Positions 15,970 to 21,958 of a stretch of DNA of 22,013 nucleotides are shown one piece after another. Each line of letters starts with the position of its first letter. Within the stretch, counting starts at the first letter, position 1. A program made the position numbers and the translations under genes. The notes under the pieces are model-generated. The model had not been told where the DNA came from. It saw only the letters and a list, made by a program, of their open reading frames with translations, and did no database searches. Origin of the DNA: JAABRU01 sp964534335 (GTDB lineage Bacteria; Desulfobacterota; Desulfobacteria; Desulfobacterales; Desulfococcaceae). The stretch lies in NCBI GenBank assembly GCA_964534335.1, contig CAZHPS010000051.1:1-22013 (forward strand). The letters are read 5' to 3'.

Positions 15970-16071
15970 GGTGATTTCCAGAAAAGAATATCCCACCAAA
16001 GCAGCATAAGCTTCCAGCTTGTGCATTGTGCCTGTGAACTGAAATGGTATATTTATTTTCAGAAATCACCT
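15969..16071 (+). promoter_or_regulatory. 103-base intergenic stem-loop between YqjE-like and DUF3618 genes
   Basis: AGGTGATTTC (15969-15978) pairs exactly with GAAATCACCT (16062-16071). Pairing extends imperfectly inward, and a second hairpin (16004-16012 with 16016-16024) sits in the loop. The outer arm begins inside the stop codon of the upstream gene and ends 24 bases before the next start. It may be an mRNA processing or stabilising element, an attenuator, or a short insertion; the sequence alone does not decide. Confidence 0.45.
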
Positions 16072-16095
16072 AAACACTGAAAAGGAGGATAAGGA

Positions 16096-16590
16096 ATGTC
16101 TGAAAAAAAGAATATGAGTAATACAAAGGAAGCGGATGCCGAGCGCAGTACCGAAGAAATCCGTCAGGATATAGCCAACGGGGAAGAGAATATTTCCCGG
16201 ACAGTGGGGCAAATCGGAGACCGTATCAAAGAGAAACTGGATTGGCGCGAATATGTGAAGGATTCTCCGTACTGGGCCGCAGGTGCTGCCGCAGGTCTTG
16301 GCCTGCTTGTCTCCGGGATGTTCATAAGAAAAAGCACTCCCCTGGAGCGGATTATGGATTCCATTGCCGGGGAGATTCGCAGCTCACTCGGTGGCCGGAT
16401 TGCCGGAGCAGAGGGCACGGGTCTGATGAAGCTGACCCTGCAGGCTATTGCTGTGAAGGCAGCCACCGACTGGATAAAGAGAACAATTCCGGCAAATGCC
16501 GCAGGCACCGGCTCCGGAACCCGGCCAGTGAAGGGACGCACTTCTGCCATTAACCCGAAAGCAGATATGTCAAAAAACATTAACAGTTAA
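16096..16590 (+). CDS. DUF3618-domain membrane protein
   Basis: This 164-residue protein carries the DUF3618 signature (about 17-56): RSTEEIRQDIANGEENISRT, then a helix ending in KLDWREYVKD. One Gly/Ala-rich membrane segment follows (about 60-78), then a soluble helical tail (about 85-140) and a basic, disordered end. DUF3618 proteins are of unknown function and usually neighbour YqjD/YqjE-type genes, as here. AAAGGAGGATAAGG precedes the ATG. The next gene starts 21 bases after the stop, so the two are likely one operon. The confident part is the domain; a role in envelope stress is inference from context. Confidence 0.8.
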   Translation: MSEKKNMSNTKEADAERSTEEIRQDIANGEENISRTVGQIGDRIKEKLDWREYVKDSPYWAAGAAAGLGLLVSGMFIRKSTPLERIMDSIAGEIRSSLGGRIAGAEGTGLMKLTLQAIAVKAATDWIKRTIPANAAGTGSGTRPVKGRTSAINPKADMSKNINS

Positions 16591-16610
16591 TTTTTTTCAG
16601 GAGGATAATT

Positions 16611-16964
16611 ATGGATACCGAAAGCAGCAAAAAAAAGACCCACAAACAGGAAATGGCAGAAGAATCAGGCAGCGACAGTGCTGCTGAGCAGAGCACTATG
16701 GAACGCGGCGCTGAAATTCTTGGTAAAGCAGAGGATGCTGTAAGTGAGGCTTATGACAAAACAGCCCGGACAGTAAGCGAAACTTATGATCAGGTCAAGA
16801 GTTACGGCAGCGAAAATCAGGGCAAGACAATTCTTGTGGTATTGGGGATAGGCGTGGGACTGGGATTTCTCCTGGGCGCAAATTCCCGCCGCCTGAGTAC
16901 GGGCCGGTTTGCCCGGCCTGTGGTCAATGCCATCTCTGATATTGCCCTGGCATTTTTCCGTTAA
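16611..16964 (+). CDS. Second YqjD/DUF883-like tail-anchored protein
   Basis: This 117-residue protein has a very polar N-terminus (about 1-35), an amphipathic helix (about 35-70, AEDAVSEAYDKTARTVSETY) and a membrane segment (about 73-90, ILVVLGIGVGLGFLLGA). The end is amphipathic and basic. The pattern matches DUF883/YqjD-type proteins, though it continues about 25 residues past the anchor (RRLSTGRFARPVVNAISDIA), unlike the short RRR tail of the copy at 15229. CAGGAGG precedes the ATG. It probably shares a transcript with the DUF3618 gene 21 bases upstream. Confidence 0.7.
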   Translation: MDTESSKKKTHKQEMAEESGSDSAAEQSTMERGAEILGKAEDAVSEAYDKTARTVSETYDQVKSYGSENQGKTILVVLGIGVGLGFLLGANSRRLSTGRFARPVVNAISDIALAFFR

Positions 16965-17109
16965 ACCAATCTGTTATTGGAAAAAACAATCCAAAAAAAT
17001 ACGGAGTTCGACAGGCCGCTGTGCGTAACACAGAAAAGTTGTGTGTAAGCAGAAGAAGTCTTTCTGAAATCATCATTAACCCAAACCAAAATCATACAGG
17101 AGAAATACC

Positions 17110-17289
17110 ATGAAATCAGGCACAAGAGACAAAGCAGAAGGCAAGATGCACCAGGCAAAAGGAGCGATCAAGGAAGCCGCTGGGAAAATGATCGGAAGCA
17201 GCGATCTGAAAGCCGAAGGCAGGGTCGAAAAATTAGAGGGGAAGGTTCAGGAAAAGGTTGGCGAGATCAAGAAAGCTGTGGGTAAATAG
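17110..17289 (+). CDS. CsbD family stress protein
   Basis: This 59-residue protein is highly charged and helical: RDKAEGKMHQAKGAIKEAAG, then LKAEGRVEKLEGKVQEKVGE. Its two halves repeat the xAEGKxxQxKG pattern of the CsbD family. CsbD-like proteins are small, abundant cytoplasmic proteins induced by general stress, with no known activity. Length is typical. CAGGAG lies about eight bases upstream of the ATG, and a strong hairpin (17329-17354) follows the stop, so it looks like a single-gene transcript. It was found by reading the frame directly, as it is very short. Confidence 0.9.
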   Translation: MKSGTRDKAEGKMHQAKGAIKEAAGKMIGSSDLKAEGRVEKLEGKVQEKVGEIKKAVGK

Positions 17290-17328
17290 AATGTGAGTCA
17301 GGCAGAAATCTGTCTGAATTTAAACCCG

Positions 17329-17354
17329 CTGGACAGACATTCCTGTCTGTCCAG
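17329..17354 (+). terminator. Terminator hairpin after csbD-like gene
   Basis: CTGGACAGACA (17329-17339) and TGTCTGTCCAG (17344-17354) pair perfectly over a TTCC loop, followed by TCTTTCC. The position, 40 bases after the stop, suits a Rho-independent terminator. Confidence 0.65.
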
Positions 17355-17376
17355 TCTTTCCTGATCCGCAATTCAC

Positions 17377-17398
17377 GGACAGACAAGAATGTCTGTCC
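17377..17398. repeat. Second GGACAGACA hairpin
   Basis: GGACAGACA (17377-17385) pairs with TGTCTGTCC (17390-17398) over AGAA. The arms are the same sequence as in the hairpin 23 bases upstream, so the four arms could pair alternatively. No gene is seen between 17290 and 17516. Confidence 0.55.
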
Positions 17399-17516
17399 CG
17401 CCTCAAGATGTATCCTGCAATTTTTTAAACATAATACCTCAGATCAGCCACTGCCGGACGGTTCGGAAAAGCACCGGCTGACAGAGGATCTGAATCAGAC
17501 TGAAAGGAGAATTATC

Positions 17517-17669
17517 ATGCTGTGGACAGTTACTGTAATACTGTTAATTTTGTGGCTGCTGGGACTTGTGAGCAGTTATACAATGGGCGGTTTCATCCAT
17601 ATCCTGCTGGTGATAGCCGTTATCACAGTGCTGATCAGTTTCATCCAGGGCCGGAAAACCACGCAGTAA
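17517..17669 (+). CDS. lmo0937-type (DUF5670) small membrane protein
   Basis: This 50-residue protein starts MLWTVTVILLILWLLGLVSS, followed by YTMGGFIHILLVIAVITVLI and a basic tail. Two membrane helices are joined by a short YTMGGF turn. The sequence pattern matches the lmo0937 family of tiny membrane proteins of unknown function, widespread in stress-gene neighbourhoods. AAAGGAG precedes the ATG with normal spacing. It is too short for most gene finders but the family match is clear. An imperfectly looped 12-bp hairpin follows at 17699-17733. Confidence 0.85.
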   Translation: MLWTVTVILLILWLLGLVSSYTMGGFIHILLVIAVITVLISFIQGRKTTQ

Positions 17670-17698
17670 GGGATTTTTCAATTAATACTTTATCGGAA

Positions 17699-17733
17699 AA
17701 GACTGCCGAAATTTTCGAAACTTCGGCAGTCTT
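17699..17733 (+). terminator. 12-bp hairpin after the lmo0937-type gene
   Basis: AAGACTGCCGAA (17699-17710) and TTCGGCAGTCTT (17722-17733) are exact complements around 11 bases. It begins 30 bases after the stop codon; T-richness afterwards is weak. The remaining spacer to 17898 shows no gene. Confidence 0.6.
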
Positions 17734-17898
17734 AGGGTTTGTAACAAAATAACCTGTACAATTTTCTGTCCGAAAAACCCTCAGGGTTTGGAACAGCTTA
17801 TTTTGATACAGCCCTTACAGCCAAACTTCGGATATATTATTTTTGGGTAAAATCCTTCAGAATCATAAACCGGACTGACAATATAAAGGGAGGTACAA

Positions 17899-18120
17899 AT
17901 GAGAATAACCACAGTTATTGCCATCGCACTTATTGTTTTGGGGATAGCGGCCTTTGGGTATCAGGGGATATCCTACACGACCAGAGAAAAAGTGGTTGAT
18001 ATCGGCCCTCTGGAAATGACTGCCGAGAAAACCAGAACACTTCCCCTGCCCCCAATCGCGGGAGGTATTGCACTCGCAGGCGGAATCGTGCTGCTGATGA
18101 CCATGAGAAAAAAAGACTGA
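17899..18120 (+). CDS. DUF3185-like small membrane protein
   Basis: This 73-residue protein has an N-terminal membrane helix (about 3-22, VIAIALIVLGIAAFGYQGI). A polar loop (YTTREKVVDIGPLEMTAEKT) and a second helix (about 50-68) follow, ending MRKKD. The REKVxDIGPLExTAEKxxxxPLPP loop is the hallmark of this family, named DUF3185 as I recall, of unknown function. GGGAGG lies seven bases before the ATG. A near-identical but frameshifted copy is at 19029-19259, and the homology includes about 65 bases upstream, so the unit was duplicated with its leader. Confidence 0.85.
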   Translation: MRITTVIAIALIVLGIAAFGYQGISYTTREKVVDIGPLEMTAEKTRTLPLPPIAGGIALAGGIVLLMTMRKKD

Positions 18121-18149
18121 ACGCAAAAGTCCGCGCGGGAACTGACTGT

Positions 18150-18298
18150 TATACCATTACCTGAAACATTTGGAGATGTTCAGATTCATATCTGAATTCC
18201 GCAAAGAAAAACTCTGTGTGACTCTGCGGAAACTCTGCGTTACTCTGCGGTTAAAATCCGCCCGGCAGAATTACCAAAATGTTTTAAGTATCGGTATA
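18150..18298 (+). repeat. 149-bp TATACC...GGTATA MITE-like element, copy 1
   Basis: The left end TATACCATTACCTGAAACAT and the right end, inverted TATACCGATACTTAAAACAT, are terminal inverted repeats. The interior carries ACTCTGTGTGACTCTGCGG and TTAAAATCCGCCCGGCAG. The copy at 20266-20414 is the same length and differs at about six positions. It is noncoding. After it, 18299-18466 holds a small hairpin (18301-18321) and a CACGAAGGCACAAAGACACA tract, with no gene. Confidence 0.85.
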
Positions 18299-18412
18299 TA
18301 TGAAATCTGAAAAAGATTTCAGTAAAAAATTCCCGTCTTCCTGCCACGAAGGCACAAAGACACAAAGTTTCACGAAGGATTAATGCACAGTTGTTTTTTC
18401 AGATTTCATATT

Positions 18413-18457
18413 ATTTTAAATTTTTACATTCAATGCTTACTTTGCATTGACAAAGGA
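18413..18457 (+). promoter_or_regulatory. Shared leader before the sll1863-type gene
   Basis: ATTTTAAATTTTTACATTC and AATGCTTACTTTGCATTGACA AAGGAG are closely matched by 19289-19342, the leader of the ice-binding-like gene. It directly abuts the ribosome-binding site of the 18467 gene. A common promoter or 5' UTR brought by duplication is likely. Confidence 0.5.
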
Positions 18458-18466
18458 GATTGTGTT

Positions 18467-18760
18467 ATGACTGCAAAAGAAGCCTACAAACAGAAGATAG
18501 AGGCAGAGGTCGAGCTGGCACAGGCCAAACTGGCAGAACTCAAGGCCCAGGCGAAGAATTCCGCAGCCGATGCCAATATCAAATATGCCACTCAGATTGA
18601 AGAGCTTGAGCATGGAGTTGACGCGACCAAGGTTAAACTGAAGGAAATGGGGAATGCCGGAGATGACAACTGGGAGCGGATTAAAGACGGTGTGGAGAAT
18701 GCCTGGAATACAGTAAGTGCTGCTGTCCGGGATACCGCAGCCAAATTTAAAAATGCCTGA
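18467..18760 (+). CDS. sll1863-type coiled-coil stress protein
   Basis: This 97-residue protein is almost wholly helical: KEAYKQKIEAEVELAQAKLA, then a long heptad-like stretch to about residue 65, then DDNWERIKDGVENAWNTVSA. The DxWxxxKxGVExAWxxxxxA ending is characteristic of the small sll1863-type stress-response proteins. No signal peptide or membrane segment is visible, so it is cytoplasmic. AAAGGAGA precedes the ATG. The leader upstream is shared with the ice-binding-like gene. A terminator-bearing 105-bp repeat follows about 95 bases after the stop. Confidence 0.8.
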   Translation: MTAKEAYKQKIEAEVELAQAKLAELKAQAKNSAADANIKYATQIEELEHGVDATKVKLKEMGNAGDDNWERIKDGVENAWNTVSAAVRDTAAKFKNA

Positions 18761-18853
18761 TATACAGCGATCCCCGATTCGGCCACCAGTGACTCCCGTG
18801 AACTGGCGCAGCCGGTCTGCCATGTGCCAGAATGAAAAAAAATAGGCAGGACA

Positions 18854-18958
18854 TAAGTAGGCAAACGAAATTTTTTGTGTATTCAAAAAACCGGATTTTT
18901 CCTAAAAATCCGGTTTTTCTGAAAACTTTATACCCGAAAATTTATGGAACCTTACTTA
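18854..18958 (-). repeat. 105-bp TAAG...CTTA MITE-like element, copy 3 (inverted)
   Basis: The unit runs from TAAGTAGGCAAAC to GGAACCTTACTTA and is the reverse complement of the copies at 10449 and 13208. The hairpin arms 18886-18900 and 18904-18918 are perfect, followed by TCTG, and could terminate the sll1863-type transcript. Its right end abuts the duplicated DUF3185 leader. Confidence 0.8.
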
Positions 18959-19028
18959 TATTATTTTGGGGGAAAATCCTGCAGCAAGCATATCATAAAC
19001 CGGACTGACAATACAGAGGGAGGGAAAA

Positions 19029-19259
19029 ATGAAAATAACCACAGTTATTGGTTATTGCCATCGCACTTATTGTTTTGGGGATAGCGGCCTTTGGGTATCA
19101 GGGAATATCCTACACGACCAGAGAAAAAGTGGTTGATATCGGCCCTCTGGAAATGACTGCCGAGAAAACCAGAACACTTCCCCTGCCCCAATCGCGGGAG
19201 GTATTGCACTCGCAGGCGGAATCGTGCTGCTGCTGACAATGGGAAGAAAAAAAGACTGA
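19029..19259 (+). pseudogene. Frameshifted duplicate of the DUF3185-like gene
   Basis: Nearly identical to 17899-18120 from about 65 bases upstream through the stop. It carries a 7-bp insertion (GGTTATT, 19049 region) after the seventh codon and a one-base loss in the C-run near 19190. From the ATG, translation stops after about 35 codons. The two changes sum to +6, so the final codons are back in frame, but the middle is not. A TTG within the insertion restores the first two thirds but not the end. It is probably a recent pseudogene, unless these are assembly errors. Confidence 0.75.
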
Positions 19260-19288
19260 ACGCGAAAGTCCGCTTCGGGACTGATCGT

Positions 19289-19342
19289 AATTTTAAACTG
19301 TTACATTCAATGCTTACTTCGGCTTGACAAAGTAACAAAAGG
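19289..19342 (+). promoter_or_regulatory. Shared leader before the ice-binding-like gene
   Basis: This segment repeats the leader of the 18467 gene (AATTTTAAACTGTTACATTC, AATGCTTACTT, CTTGACAAAG) and is followed by AAAAGGAG. TTGACA could be a -35 hexamer but it lies too close to the ribosome-binding site to serve this gene. A conserved 5' UTR or upstream regulator site is more likely. Confidence 0.45.
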
Positions 19343-19350
19343 AGAAATGT

Positions 19351-20280
19351 ATGAGAATATTTACAGGGGAATCGTATAAACAGACAGTATCCAAAAGTAA
19401 GTACAAATTTTTTGCTTTACTTACAATAACAGCATTGACAGCGATTCTTTACAGCCCTCCCCCGGTATCAGCCACACCAATTCTGGGTTCGGCGCAGAGC
19501 TTCGCAGTTCTGGGTCACGAAACAGTGACCAATGGACACAGCGCCCCAAACCCTGCCACTCAGATTTACGGAAATCTGGGTGTGACACCGGGAACTTCGG
19601 TCACCGGTTTTTATCCTGACGGAGCCGTGAGCGGCGGAACGATACACACAAATGACGGGGTTGCCCAGCTTGCTATGGCAGATGCTGTGGATGCATACAA
19701 TACGCTGGCCGGCCTGCCGTTTGTTTACGACTATACCGGTTTTGTTCTGGGTTCAGAGGGCTATGCCACACTCACTCCGGGTGTCTATCATTTTGACACA
19801 GAAGCGCAGTTGACAGGACTGCTCACTCTTGATTTCATGGGCAATCCCAATGCTGATTTCATTTTCCAGATAGGGAGTACGCTTACAACCGCAAGCAACT
19901 CTTCTGTCAACATAATCAACGGGAATGCACTTAGCGGTGTGTATTGGCAGGTCGGAAGTTCTGCGACACTGGGTACAGACACTGTGTTCGCAGGAAATAT
20001 TCTTGCTCTTGCAAGTATCGGACTTGATCCCAGGGCAGAGATTCTGTGCGGGAGAGCCTTCGCCCTGACCGGGGCAGTGACATTGACAGACAATTTTATC
20101 TCCAACAATAACACCGCTGAAGACTTTGGCAGCGGCCGCTCCGACTTCGGCAGTTACGGCTTCAGTAGCGGCAGCACGTCACCGGTCCCCGAACCGGCCA
20201 CCATGTTCCTCCTGGGCACTGGTATAACCGGACTGGCATGTGCCAGAATGAAAAGAAAGAAAAAATATACCATTACTTGA
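19351..20280 (+). CDS. DUF3494 ice-binding-like protein with PEP-CTERM anchor
   Basis: This 309-residue precursor has a long signal peptide ending near PVSA (about residue 41). A DUF3494 (ice-binding-like, beta-solenoid) domain runs from about 43 to 250: LGSAQSFAVLGHETVTN, YGNLGVTPGTSVTGF, TLTPGVYHF, ADFIFQIGSTLTT and SGVYWQVGSSATLG. A Ser/Gly linker follows, then a PEP-CTERM sorting signal (VPEPATMFLLGTGITGLA, from about 279) and a basic end. The protein should be exported and processed by an exosortase; no exosortase gene is in the window. The domain occurs in ice-binding and in adhesion or matrix proteins, so ice binding is not proven. Its last codons and the TGA lie inside a 149-bp repeat element. 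AAAAGGAG precedes the ATG. Confidence 0.9.
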   Translation: MRIFTGESYKQTVSKSKYKFFALLTITALTAILYSPPPVSATPILGSAQSFAVLGHETVTNGHSAPNPATQIYGNLGVTPGTSVTGFYPDGAVSGGTIHTNDGVAQLAMADAVDAYNTLAGLPFVYDYTGFVLGSEGYATLTPGVYHFDTEAQLTGLLTLDFMGNPNADFIFQIGSTLTTASNSSVNIINGNALSGVYWQVGSSATLGTDTVFAGNILALASIGLDPRAEILCGRAFALTGAVTLTDNFISNNNTAEDFGSGRSDFGSYGFSSGSTSPVPEPATMFLLGTGITGLACARMKRKKKYTIT

Positions 20281-20414
20281 AACATTTGCAGAGGTTCAGA
20301 TTCATATCTGAATTCCGCACAGAAAAACTCTGTGTTACTCTGCGGAAACTCTGTGTTACTCTGCGGTTAAAATCCGCCCGGCAGAATTACCAAAATGTTT
20401 TAAGTATCGGTATA
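20266..20414 (+). repeat. 149-bp TATACC...GGTATA MITE-like element, copy 2
   Basis: Same ends and interior as 18150-18298, also 149 bp and about 96 percent identical by eye. Its first bases provide the codons for YTIT and the TGA stop of the ice-binding-like gene, so insertion redefined that gene's 3' end. Confidence 0.85.
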
Positions 20415-20449
20415 GGCAGGGATATATAAAGGCAGGGTCTTGCAGTACT

Positions 20450-20578
20450 GCATGACCACGTTGAATTTTATATATTCCCCTCCTGAGAGGGGCAGGGGTG
20501 TGTCCGGAATTGCACACCCAATAACACACCCCATGCCCCTCTCAAGAGGGGATTGTATAAAAATTAAATTGGTTATGT
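20450..20578. repeat. 129-bp palindromic MITE-like element, copy 2
   Basis: Homologous to 14857-14992: CATGACCACGTTGAATTTTA at one end and, inverted, CATAACCAATTTAATTTTTA at the other. The inner arms CCCCTCCTGAGAGGGG and CCCCTCTCAAGAGGGG are slightly diverged from perfect pairing. Open frames on either strand (PLERG and PLSGG translations) are artefacts of the repeat. 20579-20757 shows no gene apart from the ribosome-binding region of the next one. Confidence 0.75.
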
Positions 20579-20757
20579 GCCAGGCAAAGGCATTGCATTT
20601 TGGGATTTTAATTTTATATATCATCATGTTTCCTTATTTCGCAACAAAGCTGCCCATGTCCTCCCGTTCATTGATGTATAACTGATGTTGCGCAGCATCG
20701 TCACACTGACGAATGCCGATATCCGGAACACGTTACATTCAGAAAAGGAATCATATA

Positions 20758-21102
20758 ATGATAATACTCAGAATAGCAATGTATGCAATACTTGAAAAGC
20801 AGAAAGAGGTTATGCTGACACTCCTTTCACTTATTAAGCCGTCAATAAAGGAGAAAGGATGTGTAAAATATGCTGTCTTCTGTGATATCGCAGACAATAA
20901 TCTTTTCAGCCTGATTTCGGAATGGAAAACCCGCAGTGATTTGGAACATCATATAAAATCCGCCAGATTCGGAGTGGTGCTGGGGATTGGGAGTCTTTTG
21001 CGCGAATCCATGTCAATTCAAATCCATACGGTTTCTGATTCAGAAGGAATTGAGATGGTGAATGCCCTCAGAAGCAGAAGCACACTGATTCTTTCCATAT
21101 AA
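20758..21102 (+). CDS. ABM-fold (antibiotic biosynthesis monooxygenase-like) small protein
   Basis: This 114-residue protein begins MIILRIAMYAI. It continues with a helix containing LLSLIKPSIKEKGCVKYAVF, then ISEWKTRSDLEHHIKSARF and a C-terminal strand, SMSIQIHTVSDSEG. This fits a ferredoxin-like ABM dimer: a strand, a helix, the EKGCVKYxVF strand, and the ExWxxxxxLxxHxxSxxF signature (EWKTRSDLEHHIKSARF). Substrate is unknown; the fold covers oxygenases, heme-degrading and purely structural members. Start 20758 (AAAAGGA upstream) is preferred to an in-frame ATG at 20713. The last 15 residues lie outside the domain. It is a single-gene unit followed by a hairpin-bearing spacer. Confidence 0.7.
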   Translation: MIILRIAMYAILEKQKEVMLTLLSLIKPSIKEKGCVKYAVFCDIADNNLFSLISEWKTRSDLEHHIKSARFGVVLGIGSLLRESMSIQIHTVSDSEGIEMVNALRSRSTLILSI

Positions 21103-21130
21103 CTAATTGAAAAAATGTGAGTTTAATGCT

Positions 21131-21217
21131 GATTCTCCATTGGCCTGATACAATCTGCACTCCCGCTCCGGACTGATCCGGAGGAGTGCAAAAATTGCTG
21201 GGCAACGCGGTTTTGCT
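21131..21217 (+). repeat. Decayed copy of the ATACCAATTC-family element
   Basis: ATTCTCCATTGGCCTGATACAATC and GGAGTGCAAAAATTG...GCGGTTTT match the 14411 element's left part with gaps. TGCACTCC (21156-21163) and GGAGTGCA (21183-21190) form a hairpin with an inner CCGGAC/GATCCGG pairing. It may terminate the ABM gene transcript. Confidence 0.45.
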
Positions 21218-21246
21218 GAAAATAATGAACAAAAGGCATTGATGAA

Positions 21247-21903
21247 ATGAAAAATATGGAAGCTGAAAATTACTACCCTCCGGCAGAGGAAAATATCAAT
21301 ATTATTTCTCATGCTGCCGGTTTTATTCTGAGCATTATTGCTTCGGTATTTCTGCTGATACATGCAAATCTGCACGGAAACATCTGGCATATTGTCAGTT
21401 TCGGCATTTTCGGAGCAAGTCTGATGATATTATATGCTGCATCTGCTTTTTACCACAGTGCAAAAATGTCAAAGTTAAGAAAAAGACTGAACATCGTTGA
21501 CCACGCATCCATTTATGTTCTCATTGCAGGAACCTACACTCCTTTCACACTTGTCACCCTGAAAGGGATGATCGGCTGGGTGATTTTCGGTATTTCCTGG
21601 GGAATGGCTTTGACCGGAATCATTCTGAAACTTTTTTTTACAGGGAAATTTGATCTGCTTTCAACAATCATGTATGTGCTTATGGGGTGGATTATCATTT
21701 TCGCCATAAAACCCTTAGCTCAGAATTTACCTTCAGAAGGTGTGTTCTGGCTTTTTGCAGGAGGAATTTCCTACACAATCGGTGCAGTTTTATACAGCAT
21801 TGATAAAATTAAATTCAATCACGCCATTTTCCATATATTTGTTCTGATGGGGAGCTTTTGTCATTTCATGTCAGTGTTCTTTTATGTTTTGCCCGGCGAA
21901 TAA
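21247..21903 (+). CDS. Hemolysin III / PAQR family membrane protein
   Basis: This 218-residue protein has seven predicted membrane helices. Family motifs are all visible: ISHAAGF (residues 20-26), SAFYHS with the Ser66/His70 pair, DHASIYVLIAGTYTPF with Asp85, and HAIFH with His192 and His196. These are the conserved Ser, Asp and three His residues that bind zinc in the PAQR/hemolysin III (YqfA) family. The protein sits in the inner membrane; possible roles are hydrolase-like lipid (ceramidase-type) activity or membrane homeostasis, and haemolysis is shown only for a few members. AAAGG lies upstream of the ATG at longer than usual spacing. Length is typical and nothing is missing. Confidence 0.9.
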   Translation: MKNMEAENYYPPAEENINIISHAAGFILSIIASVFLLIHANLHGNIWHIVSFGIFGASLMILYAASAFYHSAKMSKLRKRLNIVDHASIYVLIAGTYTPFTLVTLKGMIGWVIFGISWGMALTGIILKLFFTGKFDLLSTIMYVLMGWIIIFAIKPLAQNLPSEGVFWLFAGGISYTIGAVLYSIDKIKFNHAIFHIFVLMGSFCHFMSVFFYVLPGE

Positions 21904-21958
21904 CCGGATGAATTACACCTTAACGTTCCGGTATGCGTAAACTGACAGAGGAAATATG

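Noticed and set aside
20400..20685. Frames containing SPLERG and PLSGGEY
   Set aside because: They fall in the palindromic element and are typical artefacts of such repeats.
21247..21903. True haemolysin/virulence factor
   Set aside because: The name is historical; the sequence shows a PAQR/YqfA-type membrane protein found in many harmless bacteria.
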